64,000 nucleotides of DNA from Deltaproteobacteria bacterium UBA5205 (GCA_002412715.1 DHVP01000029.1:79222-143221); one strand, 5' to 3'; positions 1 through 8,894 are shown, numbered from the stretch's first letter. Numbers and translations: made by a program. The notes: generated by a model not told the origin, from the sequence alone.

Positions 1-72
1 CCTGATGCGGGATAAACGTGAGACCAAGTCCTCTATTTTTTGCTTAGTCTGCAGTTCTTCTCTGTCAATCAT
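1..72 (-). CDS. Possible start of a leftward gene cut by the window edge
   Basis: An ATG on the minus strand at 72 opens a frame that stays open to the left edge (24 codons). It begins MIDREELQTKQKIEDLVSRL, an amphipathic, probably coiled-coil start. There is no clear Shine-Dalgarno sequence. It would be divergent from the gene at 249, with the palindrome at 162-178 between them. The product cannot be named. Confidence 0.3.
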   Translation of the reverse strand, partial: MIDREELQTKQKIEDLVSRLSRIR

Positions 73-161
73 AGCGGGATGCAAATGCGTCCGCCACCGG
101 GTGCGGGGCGTGTAGCGTGTTGTTTTACGCCGTCTTTCTTCATTGATATTGCAAAGGTAAC

Positions 162-178
162 ATGATAACGGTTATCAT
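162..178. promoter_or_regulatory. 17-bp palindrome, operator-like
   Basis: ATGATAAC-G-GTTATCAT is a perfect 8-bp inverted repeat around one central base, about 70 bp upstream of the gene at 249. It lies between that gene and a possible divergent gene. The shape fits a dimeric repressor site; it loosely resembles a Fur box but does not match the consensus well. The cognate regulator is unknown. Confidence 0.4.
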
Positions 179-248
179 TTCACCTGAGCCGATTATGATC
201 CCGGCTATTCGAAAATCGTGACAAATCGTCACTGTTAACGGAGGTGAT

Positions 249-1499
249 GTGACTATGGACGTTCGACCCCGGTGCTACGAGAGGGTCATGCAGCTCGTCA
301 ACAAGGGAGTTGATATCCCGAACCCGTTGACGCTGGACGTGGGTGCGGAGGTGGATGTCGACCAGGTATCCGGAAAGGACGTCAAGATCTATCCGGGATG
401 CAGGATCTACGGCGAGAATACCGTCATATCTTCGGGCTGTACGATCGGCTATGAAGGCCCGGTGACGATGGACAACTGCCAGCTGGGCCCCCGTGTGGAG
501 CTGAAGGGGGGCTATTTCAACGCCTCCGTCTTCCTCGAGAAGGCGAACATGGGCCTCGGGGCCCACGTGCGTGAGGGCTGTATCCTTGAGGAGGAGGCAA
601 ACGGCGCACACTGTGTCGGTATAAAGCAGACCATACTCTTCCCTTTTGTGACGCTCGGCAGCCTTATAAATTTTTGTGATTGTCTGATGGCGGGAGGGAC
701 GAGCCGGAAGGACCACAGTGAAGTGGGCAGTTCCTATATTCACTTCAATTTTACACCTGATGGGGACAAGACCACGGCGTCGCTGATCGGCGACGTCCCC
801 CGCGGCGTCATGCTCAATCAGCCGGCCATTTTCCTCGGCGGGCAGGGAGGCATCGTCGGCCCGATTCGCATGGGGTACGGAAATGTCGTTGCGGCGAATT
901 CGGTGCTGAGGAGTGATGTAACCGCGGACAACAAACTCATTGTGGGAAAGACGTACGCGGCAAAGACGATCGACTTCAAACGCGGGGCGTATGCGGGTAT
1001 CCGCCGTATCGTGGAGAACAATATCATTTACATCGCCAACCTGATGGCGCTTGGTGAGTGGTACGTTCACGTCAGGCGCCCCTTTTTTGATTCACAGGAG
1101 TTCGGCGGCCTTGTTTTTGCGGGACTTCTTGACAAGCTGGCGCTTGCGAAAAAAGAGCGCTTGAAGCGCCTGAAGGCCCTGGCGGAAAAGGCAGGGACAT
1201 TTCCCGAGAACGAGACGCAGGCAGTAAAAGGCATGGCGGGAAAGAAGGAGTTTTACGAAAGGTTCGGCGAGATAGAAGAACTCTTTGCGTCACCTCTCAC
1301 GGATGGCGTCGCGGAAAGGTTCCGGGACGACTTTCTTTCGATGAACGACAAGGCGCGAAGCGCAAAGACAGCACGATACATAGACGTCATTCAGGCCCTT
1401 GACGGCGATGTCTCAGCCATGGGCGTGGCCTGGCTCCAGGGGATCGTCGACGGGTATTGTGACAGGGCGAGGGCGATAGCGCCGTCGCTATTTTTATAA
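249..1499 (+). CDS. Left-handed beta-helix (hexapeptide-repeat) protein, GlmU-C-terminal-like
   Basis: A 416-residue protein. Residues about 20-240 show the irregular hexapeptide pattern of a left-handed beta helix (for example VKIYPGCRIYGENTVISSGC), as in the acetyltransferase half of GlmU and related sugar-nucleotide enzymes. The C-terminal 170 residues are helical and charged. No N-terminal nucleotidyltransferase signature is visible, so it is not a full GlmU. It lies 91 bp upstream of glmM, which suggests, by inference only, a role in amino-sugar metabolism. A GGAGG at 240-244 sits 4 nt before GTG 249 and 10 nt before an in-frame ATG at 255; either could be the start. Confidence 0.7.
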   Translation: MTMDVRPRCYERVMQLVNKGVDIPNPLTLDVGAEVDVDQVSGKDVKIYPGCRIYGENTVISSGCTIGYEGPVTMDNCQLGPRVELKGGYFNASVFLEKANMGLGAHVREGCILEEEANGAHCVGIKQTILFPFVTLGSLINFCDCLMAGGTSRKDHSEVGSSYIHFNFTPDGDKTTASLIGDVPRGVMLNQPAIFLGGQGGIVGPIRMGYGNVVAANSVLRSDVTADNKLIVGKTYAAKTIDFKRGAYAGIRRIVENNIIYIANLMALGEWYVHVRRPFFDSQEFGGLVFAGLLDKLALAKKERLKRLKALAEKAGTFPENETQAVKGMAGKKEFYERFGEIEELFASPLTDGVAERFRDDFLSMNDKARSAKTARYIDVIQALDGDVSAMGVAWLQGIVDGYCDRARAIAPSLFL

Positions 1500-1542
1500 G
1501 GAGTGGAGAGCAAGGAGTAAATGGCGAAAAGATGGCGAGTTT

Positions 1543-1551
1543 TGATATAAT
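1543..1551 (+). promoter_or_regulatory. Extended -10 promoter for glmM
   Basis: TGATATAAT is an exact TGn-TATAAT extended -10 element 40 bp before the glmM start. No good -35 is seen, which is usual for extended -10 promoters. It suggests glmM has its own transcript in addition to any read-through from 249-1499. Confidence 0.5.
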
Positions 1552-1590
1552 GATGTTCAACATACTACGATAAGAATAAAAGGAACGTTT

Positions 1591-2940
1591 ATGGGTAAAC
1601 TTTTTGGTACCGACGGCGTGAGGGGGGAGGCGAACCGCTACCCCATGAACGCCGAAATAGCCTTTGCCATAGGGCAGGCGATGGTCTACATCCTGAAAGA
1701 GACGCATGATCGCCCCCGGATAGTTATCGGGAAGGATACGCGTATTTCCGGTTATATGCTTGAGGGCGCACTGGAATCGGGGATAACCTCCATGGGCGGC
1801 AATCCTTATCTGCTGGGGGTTCTGCCGACTCCGGGGATAGCCTTCATCGCCCAGAGCATGCGCGCCGATGCGGGCATCGTAATCTCTGCTTCGCACAACC
1901 CTTATCAGGACAATGGCATAAAGATCTTTTCCGGCAATGGCTTCAAATTGTCCGACGAACAGGAAGAAGCCATCGAGGACCTCATGCTGAGCAATACGCT
2001 GCACGGGCTCGTGCCGCCCGTGAGGGAAATGGGGCAGGCCTTTCGGCTTGATGACGTCCATGGCCGGTACATCGTCTTTTTAAAGAACACGTTCCCACGC
2101 GACCTGTCGATCGAGGGAATGAAGATCGTTCTGGATGTTGCCAACGGAGCCACTTACAAGGTTGCCCAGGAAACCTTCTGGGAGCTTGGCGCGGACGTAG
2201 AAGTGATCCACAACAATCCAAACGGGATCAATATCAATGACGGATGTGGTTCGCAGCACACCCGGGACCTGAGGGAAAGGGTAATCGAAAAGGGCGCGGC
2301 CGTCGGGCTTGCCTTTGACGGAGACGGGGACCGCCTCATCGCCATCGATGAAAAAGGCCATGAGATAGCGGGCGACCAGATCCTGCTTATATGCGCGAGG
2401 ATGCTCAAGGAACGGGGCAACCTCAGGAATGACCTCGTTGTGGGTACCGTGATGAGCAACCTGGGGCTCAGGATCGCCTGCAGGAAATACGGCTTCACGT
2501 ACCACGCCGCCAAGGTCGGGGACCGTTACGTCCTTGAGGACATGATGCGTCTCGGGGGAGTCATCGGCGGAGAAGAATCGGGCCACATGATATTTCTCGA
2601 CCACCACACCACGGGTGACGGCATCATCACCGCCTTGCAGCTCGTTGCCGCGATGGTCAGAACGGGCAAACCCCTGTCGGAACTCGCGGACATGATGGAT
2701 ATCTACCCGCAAAAATTGATAAATGTGGATGTCAGGAGCAAACCGGATATCTCCACGATCCCGCAGGTGATGGAAATAATAGAGCAGGTTGAGAAGGAAC
2801 TGGGTGACGATGGCCGTGTCCTCGTTCGGTATTCGGGCACCCAGAACATGTGCAGGGTAATGGTGGAAGGACCGACCGATACCGTGACGGCAAGCCATTG
2901 CGCGCAGATCGCGGGCGTTATCAAGACTGTGCTGGGCTGA
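1591..2940 (+). CDS. glmM: Phosphoglucosamine mutase
   Basis: GlmM interconverts glucosamine-6-phosphate and glucosamine-1-phosphate in the cytoplasm, feeding UDP-GlcNAc for peptidoglycan and LPS. The 449-residue length is normal. The start GKLFGTDGVRG is diagnostic, the phosphoserine loop reads ISASHNPYQDNGIK near residue 100, the metal loop is FDGDGDR near 245, and the C-terminal phosphate-binding loop is RYSGTQN. The RBS AAAGGAA precedes ATG 1591. The gene at 2947 follows after 6 bp and is probably co-transcribed. Confidence 0.96.
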   Translation: MGKLFGTDGVRGEANRYPMNAEIAFAIGQAMVYILKETHDRPRIVIGKDTRISGYMLEGALESGITSMGGNPYLLGVLPTPGIAFIAQSMRADAGIVISASHNPYQDNGIKIFSGNGFKLSDEQEEAIEDLMLSNTLHGLVPPVREMGQAFRLDDVHGRYIVFLKNTFPRDLSIEGMKIVLDVANGATYKVAQETFWELGADVEVIHNNPNGININDGCGSQHTRDLRERVIEKGAAVGLAFDGDGDRLIAIDEKGHEIAGDQILLICARMLKERGNLRNDLVVGTVMSNLGLRIACRKYGFTYHAAKVGDRYVLEDMMRLGGVIGGEESGHMIFLDHHTTGDGIITALQLVAAMVRTGKPLSELADMMDIYPQKLINVDVRSKPDISTIPQVMEIIEQVEKELGDDGRVLVRYSGTQNMCRVMVEGPTDTVTASHCAQIAGVIKTVLG

Positions 2941-2946
2941 AAGGGA

Positions 2947-3870
2947 ATGAACGGGCGGCACGGGATCGAAGACGCCGTAGTGGATCTCATCGGAGCGAAA
3001 GGCCCCTGTACCGGGTTTGAGATCGAGGAAGAGTTGAATGCGGATAGCCTGCTCCTGTGGAGGACATGCCGGACCTCCGGGAGACTTGAGGTCCGAAGGC
3101 TGGGCAAGAGGTACATGAGACTCGACAGGCATGTGGATGGTTTTGCCCGCCTTTCCCCATCGATTCTCAGAGAATTCCTTACATATTCCGTCGTCGGGCT
3201 TGCAGGTGACAGCGGCCCCCTTGACGAAAAGTGCCGGGAGGTAGATCGCCGGATCCGACAGATAAGCCGTTATAAATATGAACTTGCGCGCCGGACGGTC
3301 TCGGAGATCATGGAGGAATTCGAGGAAGGGAAAGATAAGGCCGATCAGATCTGTTTTGTCATTGCTGGGGATATTGTCTACGATATGGCCCATGATGTAC
3401 CCCGGCCGGAACGGAGTACCGGAAAGCTGGTGCGGGGCTCGGACATCGACCTCGTTGTCGTTGTTGATGACGATCTGCCCGAAAGCTGCATCAGGGGCCT
3501 CGATGAGTTGATATATCGCAAGAAGTACCGGATGCTGATTGACCCCGCCGTAAACGAAGAGATCGACTACAAGATAAAAAGGGTGGCACTCGTACGGGAG
3601 CAGGCGTCGTTTGATGATTTCAAACGTATGGTCGCCGTCAAAATACTCGGGGAAGGACTGCTCCTTTATGGAAGCGAGAGTCTCTACGGCACCGTCAGGG
3701 CGATACTGCAGGAAAGGGACCTGTCTGGAAAACTGGACGACCTGGAAAGCCTCGCGAGGTCCTTCAGGGACAGGGCCGAGGAATTGATAATGAAGGACAG
3801 TGTTGACAGGGAGATAATAAGGAAAATGCACCTCTTCTATTCCACGGAAGAGTATGAGGAATTTGAATGA
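2947..3870 (+). CDS. Nucleotidyltransferase-fold protein with N-terminal winged-helix-like region
   Basis: A 307-residue protein. Residues about 1-70 look like a small DNA-binding-type helical domain. Residues about 155-190 contain VRGSDIDLVVVVDD, the G-S-D-x-D pattern of the polymerase-beta nucleotidyltransferase fold, in which both Asp residues would bind metal. The rest is alpha-helical with a charged C-terminus. It starts 6 bp after glmM and so is likely in the same operon. The substrate is unknown; such proteins include tRNA-, antibiotic- and protein-modifying enzymes and toxin partners. I am confident it is a real gene and moderately confident of the fold. Confidence 0.65.
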   Translation: MNGRHGIEDAVVDLIGAKGPCTGFEIEEELNADSLLLWRTCRTSGRLEVRRLGKRYMRLDRHVDGFARLSPSILREFLTYSVVGLAGDSGPLDEKCREVDRRIRQISRYKYELARRTVSEIMEEFEEGKDKADQICFVIAGDIVYDMAHDVPRPERSTGKLVRGSDIDLVVVVDDDLPESCIRGLDELIYRKKYRMLIDPAVNEEIDYKIKRVALVREQASFDDFKRMVAVKILGEGLLLYGSESLYGTVRAILQERDLSGKLDDLESLARSFRDRAEELIMKDSVDREIIRKMHLFYSTEEYEEFE

Positions 3871-3899
3871 TCCTGTCAGGGAACAAAAGGTAAGGACAG

Positions 3900-5585
3900 A
3901 TGAAAAACATGTTGATAGGCATTGATGTCGGAGGTACATATACCGACGGGGTACTTTTCTGCGAAGGCTCGGTACTGCACAGCGTCAAACATCCAACCGA
4001 TGCGGGCGACCTGGAGGGAACCCTTCTTTTCGTGCTCGACGCGCTTCTCACTCATGCCGAGGCAAAAGATATACAAAGGATAGTTCTCAGCACCACCCTG
4101 GTGACGAATCTCCTCGCCACGGGAAGAGGGGAGCGCACGGCGCTTCTGCTTCTGCCGGGAAGCGGTCTGCCTTTTTCCGCTTACCGGATCAGTCCCGATA
4201 CGTGGTTTCTGAAGGGCGGCATCGATTTTCGAGGCAGGCAGATAGAGGCGACCGACGCAAGGCAGATCGAAGAGGCGCTTCGGAAGATCCACGATTCGGG
4301 CATAGAGAGGATCGCCGTAGCGGGAAAATTCTCCAACAGAAACGACGCCCACGAAAAAGCCGTCAAAGAACTGGCGAAGTCCCGGTATCCCCACATGGAT
4401 GTTTGCATCAGCAACGAGATATCGGGCCGGCTCAATTTTCCGCGCCGCGCCGTTACCTGCTACTACACGGCGATGACCATACGGGAGTGGAACCGCTTTG
4501 CCGACGGGATCGAGGCCGCGATAGCCGCGAGGGCGCCAGGGGTAGACGTTCATATATTGAAGGCCGATGGCGGGACAACCACCCTCGAGGCCAGCCGCAC
4601 GCGTCCCTGCGAGACCGTTTTTTCGGGCCCTGCGGCGAGCACCATGGGAACCCTGGCTCTCAGCCGCGAGTCATTGAATGCCGTCTCCGTCGATATCGGG
4701 GGAACAACCTCGGACATCAGCCTTCTCATCGAGGGCAAGCCCCTGTACGCCTCGAAGGGGGCCCTGATCGGGGGTCATCTGACGCACATCCATTCGTTTG
4801 CCGTGAGATCCATAGCCCTTGGCGGAGACAGCAGGGTCTACGAAGAGTCCGGGAAGCTTAAGGTCGGCCCGACGCGTCTTGGGCCGGCGGCTTGTTTCGG
4901 CGGAGAGGTGCCCACGGTGACGGACGCCTTCAACCTCCTTAGCGGCTTGAACCTCGGCGATCCGAAGGCCTCGCGGGCAAAGCTCGAACCGGTGGCCTCC
5001 GGCATCAACGAATCCGTTGAGGGCCTTTGCCGGAAGGTCGCCGATCATGTGATCGGGACATTGGACAGAAACATCGAGGAGATGTTCGGCCTTTGGGAAG
5101 ACGAACCCGCCTACAAGGTATGGGAGGTGGTGAACCGGAGGAAATTCGAGCTCCACCAGGTGATCGGCATCGGCGCGGCGGCGCCCGCCATAGTGCCTAT
5201 GCTGGCGGACAAGATGGGCGTCGGTCACTTCCTGCACCGCTATTCTCCCGTGGCCAACGCCCTGGGTGCCGCCGTGGCGCGGCCCACCCTGGCGGTGGAG
5301 GTCCACGTGGACACCCAGAGGCGCTTCTATACCGCGTCGCCCGGAGGGCTGAGCGGCACCGTTGATAAACGTAATTACCAGCTTGAGGATGCGAGGGAAC
5401 TGGCCCGGCACTGTCTTGAAGAGCTCAGCCGCGAGAGGGGGCTTTCGGATTACGCCGGTGAGGCCCATGTCTACCTCGAGGAGCAGTTCAATGTCATCCG
5501 GGGGTGGGAGCAGGAGGGAAAGCTCTTTGACGTGGGGATACAGGTTGCCCCGGGGTTCATTCATGAATACAAGGGGGTGGCTTAA
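3900..5585 (+). CDS. Hydantoinase/oxoprolinase family protein (HyuA type)
   Basis: A 561-residue cytoplasmic protein of the ASKHA ATPase superfamily. The N-terminus IGIDVGGTYTDGVLF is the phosphate-1 loop of HyuA and 5-oxoprolinase. A second loop, VDIGGTTSDISLL (near residue 265), and a later glycine-rich IGIGAAAPAIVP complete the fold. Family members hydrolyse hydantoins or 5-oxoproline, or are ATPase subunits of acetone carboxylase, usually with a HyuB partner. No HyuB is present here; instead the stop codon abuts the start of a deacetylase-like gene. The function is therefore open. Confidence 0.85.
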   Translation: MKNMLIGIDVGGTYTDGVLFCEGSVLHSVKHPTDAGDLEGTLLFVLDALLTHAEAKDIQRIVLSTTLVTNLLATGRGERTALLLLPGSGLPFSAYRISPDTWFLKGGIDFRGRQIEATDARQIEEALRKIHDSGIERIAVAGKFSNRNDAHEKAVKELAKSRYPHMDVCISNEISGRLNFPRRAVTCYYTAMTIREWNRFADGIEAAIAARAPGVDVHILKADGGTTTLEASRTRPCETVFSGPAASTMGTLALSRESLNAVSVDIGGTTSDISLLIEGKPLYASKGALIGGHLTHIHSFAVRSIALGGDSRVYEESGKLKVGPTRLGPAACFGGEVPTVTDAFNLLSGLNLGDPKASRAKLEPVASGINESVEGLCRKVADHVIGTLDRNIEEMFGLWEDEPAYKVWEVVNRRKFELHQVIGIGAAAPAIVPMLADKMGVGHFLHRYSPVANALGAAVARPTLAVEVHVDTQRRFYTASPGGLSGTVDKRNYQLEDARELARHCLEELSRERGLSDYAGEAHVYLEEQFNVIRGWEQEGKLFDVGIQVAPGFIHEYKGVA

Positions 5586-6938
5586 GTGAAACCTACAGGT
5601 GTTATCTTCTTTCCTGCCTTCGACTGGGCCATAAGCCCCACCCATCCCGAAAGGGAAGAAAGGCTTCTCTACACGCGCGACCAGCTCTTTGAAGAAGGCA
5701 TCATGGACATGCCCGAGGTCAGGGAGTATCACCCGCGCCTCGCCACGGCCAGGGACGTCTCGCGCGTCCACTTTTGCGTTCCCGACGTGGAAAGCCGCGT
5801 TACAGAGGCCCACATGGTCTCGGCGGGCTGTGCCATGGTGATGGCCGACGCCTTCGCCCAGAAAGAGGTCAAGAACGCTTTCGCAATAATCCGGCCCCCC
5901 GGCCACCACGCCATGACCGTGGTCCACGGCAACCGGGGTTTCTGCGACATCAACAACGAGGCCGTCATGGTGGAATACCTCCGCCGCACCTACGGCATCC
6001 GGCGCCTCGCAATCGTCGACACCGACGTCCACCACGGCGACGGGAGCCAGGAGATTTTCTGGCATGACCCTGACGTGCTTTTCATATCCTTCCACCAGGA
6101 CGGGCGCACCCTCTATCCGGGGTCGGGCTTCACGAACGAGCTCGGCGGCCCGCTGGCATACGGCACCACCATCAACATACCCATGGCGCCGAAGACGACC
6201 GACGAGGGAATCCACTACATAATGGATAACCTGGTACTCCCCATGCTCGACGAGTTCAAACCGGAACTGGTGATCAACTCGGCCGGGCAGGACAACCACT
6301 ACAGCGACCCCCTTGCCAACATGAGCTTTACGGCGAAGGGCTATGCCATCCTCAATCAGAAACTGAAGCCGGACATAGCGGTCCTCGAAGGCGGGTACTC
6401 GATTGAGACGGCCCTGCCGTACATCAACATGGGCATCATCATGGCGATGGCCGGGATCGACTTCTCCAATCTCCGTGAACCCGATTACGATCCGTCGCGC
6501 TTCAAGGAATCCGCTAAGAATATGGACTACATCCGGTCGCTGGTACAGCAGCAACTGGCCAATTTCCGGGGGAGGGAAAAAGTCGTCGAAGCCAACCGCA
6601 AGCAGGACCGGGAATTTTACGGCACCTCACGGAGCATCTTCTATGACACGGATTATCTCCAGGAGGAGCAGCGCCTGGACCTGAGGATGTGCCCCGATTG
6701 CTGCGGTTACCGCCGTATCTCCTCATCCTGCGCCCACCGGAGCGGCCGCAATTATTCCGTATATTGTATCTGCCTGCCCGCCGCCTGCTGTCCGGCGTGC
6801 GCCGAAAGGGCCCTCAGCGATTATGAAGACATGAAGAAGAAGGCCGGCTACGATCACGTCTATCTCCAGGACAGGATAAACGACGATTACCGCACCTTTG
6901 AAACAAAGACCGGGCAGGAGACGGTGGTAGAGGATTAA
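5586..6938 (+). CDS. Histone-deacetylase-family Zn amidohydrolase with Cys-rich tail
   Basis: A 450-residue arginase/deacetylase-fold enzyme. The catalytic residues are readable: RPPGHHAM (general-base His pair), DTDVHHGDG (metal Asp and His), SAGQDNHYSDPL (third metal Asp) and EGGYS (catalytic Tyr). Bacterial relatives deacetylate acetylpolyamines, acetoin-related proteins or small amides. Residues about 375-425 form an unusual Cys-rich segment (CPDCC, YCIC, ACCPAC; about ten Cys) that could bind zinc or a cluster. GTG 5586 directly follows the upstream TAA, with a GGGGG ribosome site inside the upstream gene, so the two are translationally coupled. Confidence 0.88.
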   Translation: MKPTGVIFFPAFDWAISPTHPEREERLLYTRDQLFEEGIMDMPEVREYHPRLATARDVSRVHFCVPDVESRVTEAHMVSAGCAMVMADAFAQKEVKNAFAIIRPPGHHAMTVVHGNRGFCDINNEAVMVEYLRRTYGIRRLAIVDTDVHHGDGSQEIFWHDPDVLFISFHQDGRTLYPGSGFTNELGGPLAYGTTINIPMAPKTTDEGIHYIMDNLVLPMLDEFKPELVINSAGQDNHYSDPLANMSFTAKGYAILNQKLKPDIAVLEGGYSIETALPYINMGIIMAMAGIDFSNLREPDYDPSRFKESAKNMDYIRSLVQQQLANFRGREKVVEANRKQDREFYGTSRSIFYDTDYLQEEQRLDLRMCPDCCGYRRISSSCAHRSGRNYSVYCICLPAACCPACAERALSDYEDMKKKAGYDHVYLQDRINDDYRTFETKTGQETVVED

Positions 6939-7016
6939 GAGCGAAGAACCCAAAAAAAGCGGGAACTTTTTCATCCTCCTTCTTGTCTTATCTGAAAAAT
7001 GAGGAGGAAGAAAAAA

Positions 7017-7319
7017 ATGAAAAAGATCCTGAGCGCAGCAGCAGTTTTAACCCTCTTATTTTCCACCGGTCTGTGTTACGGTGCGGATACGTACAAGACA
7101 ACCCCCCAGGAGTATTTCAAGCATGCCGGAACCTCCGCCGACCCGGGCTACCAGGACTATATCGCATCGCAGGACCGGAAGAACACGAATTCCCAGGGGA
7201 CAGGCAATTCCGGCAGTTATGCGGCCGAGCGGGAAAGAATGCAGGATCGCGTACGGAATTCCCCCCGCTACACCGTACCGCATATAAACCACAAGGGAAC
7301 CTACGGCCAGGCAAAATGA
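7017..7319 (+). CDS. Small exported protein, function unknown
   Basis: A 100-residue protein starting MKKILSAAAVLTLLFSTG with a cleavable signal peptide ending near CYGA. The mature part is about 80 residues, hydrophilic and rich in Gly, Ser, Tyr and Asn, with no recognised domain. I chose ATG 7017 because GAGGAGG lies 9 nt upstream; an in-frame ATG at 6999 precedes that ribosome site and is less likely. A second small exported protein follows 29 bp downstream, so the two probably form an operon. Confidence 0.65.
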   Translation: MKKILSAAAVLTLLFSTGLCYGADTYKTTPQEYFKHAGTSADPGYQDYIASQDRKNTNSQGTGNSGSYAAERERMQDRVRNSPRYTVPHINHKGTYGQAK

Positions 7320-7348
7320 CGATTAAATCACACATTGAGGAGGAATAG

Positions 7349-7645
7349 ATGAAAAACGCAATCGTAAAGAAAGTTCTCGTGGTCCTGACGATCATAGCCG
7401 TCACCTGTGTCTTCAGCGTCTCTTATGCCGCTGAAAAACAAAAAGGTCCGGCCCTGCGGCAGCTCGAAGACGCGGCGGGCAAGAAAATCGAAGACGTGAA
7501 AGTGCCCGAGGTTCCGAAACCGACACCCGTAAACACCTATGATGTCGGCAAATCCACATCAACGACATCCGTAAACACATCCACATCGACACCATCATCC
7601 TTCGACGTAAACACATCCACATCGACAACTCAGAAAAAGAAATAG
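7349..7645 (+). CDS. Small exported Thr/Ser-rich repeat protein
   Basis: A 98-residue protein with a signal peptide (VLVVLTIIAVTCVFSVSYAA) and a low-complexity tail containing NTSTST-type repeats, ending in a run of lysines. The repeats come from an exact DNA duplication (see 7571-7627). GAGGAGG precedes ATG 7349. No function can be assigned. It is the last gene before the bidirectional terminator at 7651. Confidence 0.6.
   Translation: MKNAIVKKVLVVLTIIAVTCVFSVSYAAEKQKGPALRQLEDAAGKKIEDVKVPEVPKPTPVNTYDVGKSTSTTSVNTSTSTPSSFDVNTSTSTTQKKK
7571..7627 (+). repeat. Exact 21-bp direct repeat inside the Thr/Ser-rich gene
   Basis: The same 21 bases occur at 7571-7591 and 7607-7627, a 36-bp period equal to 12 codons. 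They encode the repeated VNTSTST motif. This is a slippage-prone coding repeat. Confidence 0.75.
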
Positions 7646-7650
7646 AAGAG

Positions 7651-7689
7651 AAAAGGGCTCAGGGCGTATCCTTACCCCTGAGCCCTTTT
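7651..7689. terminator. Bidirectional Rho-independent terminator
   Basis: A perfect 14-bp stem (AAAAGGGCTCAGGG paired with CCCTGAGCCCTTTT) with an 11-nt loop and U-runs on both strands. It ends the rightward genes at 7017-7645 and the convergent acyltransferase gene, whose stop codon lies within the stem. Confidence 0.9.
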
Positions 7690-8756
7690 CTTTCCATACG
7701 AAACAACACACGATTGACAGCCCCGAAACGCGGCAAGCCAAGGACCCTGACGAGGACCTGGCTTGCGGTCCAAGCGATGACGGCGATCAAAAGAATCGCA
7801 AGCACAGGCGGCAGGGGAATAGGGAGGTATGCCTGCAAATATCCCATGGCCATGACGAAAGCATAATGGCAAAGGTATATGCCGTGCGTATCGGCGCCGG
7901 ACCCGACCATCGTATCTGTCAGCCGGTTAGTTCTCTTGAGGGCGATCAGCCGGTAGGCTAAGGCGAGAACGAGATTGGCGCAGAGGAACTGGAAGGCGAG
8001 GCCGCCCGCCAAAAAATAGTCCCGAGGACTGTAGCCATAGACCTGTAATTGGACATGGGTCTCAACGATGTAGGGTATGAAGGATATGACAGTTGCAGCG
8101 GCAAGAGGAGTGACAGCCTGCGACATTCTTTCGATCAAAGTGGTCCGGCGGCCAAGCCATACGCCCCAGAAATAGAACAAAGACCAGGCAGCGAAGAACT
8201 TGCCCCAATGCCATTCAAAGAAATGACCATCGGCCCCTCTCGTCCACAGCAGGATGTCCGATATTACGTAGAAGGCAATCGACAGGATCGCCGCACAAGC
8301 GATGATCGCATTGCCGGCACGCCCGTCCAGAAACCGGCCGAGTAGTCTGTGAAGGAGAAGAAGCTGCATGAGGACAAAAATGAAGTAGAGATGGACATAC
8401 CCGGTGGTAATGTTCCACAGGGAGTTGAAAGACCACAAGGGTGCGCCGAAAAAGATCTTCACCAGGAACATGTAGATGATGTTCCATGCGAGGAAGTTGA
8501 CAATAATCGGGGCGATCCTGTGCCTGAGAGTGCCGGCGAAGGCAGCCTTGCCTTTCCCGGACGGAAGATGCCCACCGGCCAGGTATCCGGAGATGATAAA
8601 GAAAAGGGGGACAGCGAAACGGACCGCCGATGAAGCCGCCGCCGCCCGCCATGGGTCCTCCTGGAAAGAGACCATGTCGCTGGAATGACACAGCACGATA
8701 AAGAACATCGCGAAGGTCCTTGTGAGTTCTATCCATTTGAGGCTGCGTTTTTCCAC
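7659..8756 (-). CDS. Acyltransferase-3 family membrane protein
   Basis: A 365-residue polytopic membrane protein with about ten hydrophobic segments. The start, ELTRTFAMFFIVLCHSSD, carries the Arg-then-His arrangement of acyltransferase-3 (OafA/YrhL-like) enzymes, in which the His lies near the end of the first helix. These enzymes acetylate or succinylate surface sugars at the inner membrane. The start is GTG. It stands alone between a terminator and the alaA promoter region, so the substrate cannot be inferred from neighbours. Confidence 0.85.
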   Translation of the reverse strand: MEKRSLKWIELTRTFAMFFIVLCHSSDMVSFQEDPWRAAAASSAVRFAVPLFFIISGYLAGGHLPSGKGKAAFAGTLRHRIAPIIVNFLAWNIIYMFLVKIFFGAPLWSFNSLWNITTGYVHLYFIFVLMQLLLLHRLLGRFLDGRAGNAIIACAAILSIAFYVISDILLWTRGADGHFFEWHWGKFFAAWSLFYFWGVWLGRRTTLIERMSQAVTPLAAATVISFIPYIVETHVQLQVYGYSPRDYFLAGGLAFQFLCANLVLALAYRLIALKRTNRLTDTMVGSGADTHGIYLCHYAFVMAMGYLQAYLPIPLPPVLAILLIAVIAWTASQVLVRVLGLPRFGAVNRVLFRMERKGLRGKDTP

Positions 8757-8894
8757 CTTTTATCCCCGGAGGTCTCGAAAACCGGTCTATACTCTAACAG
8801 GATTAAGGGCAAGCCGAATAGAAAATGTGACGAATCCGCCCTGCCCGATCCGCACCTTGTGCTTGTGCAACGGGTACCCCGGGTTCTGTGACAG

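Noticed and set aside
2080..3939. Long minus-strand open frame of about 620 codons opposite glmM and the nucleotidyltransferase gene
   Set aside because: It lies antisense to two well-supported genes, has no recognisable motif or ribosome site, and reflects high G+C codon bias.
4671..6554. Long minus-strand open frame opposite the HyuA and deacetylase genes
   Set aside because: Antisense shadow with Val/His/Arg-rich composition and no domain.
7560..7630. Repeats in the Thr/Ser-rich gene as a possible CRISPR array
   Set aside because: Only two copies, in frame, without spacers of regular length; it is a coding repeat.
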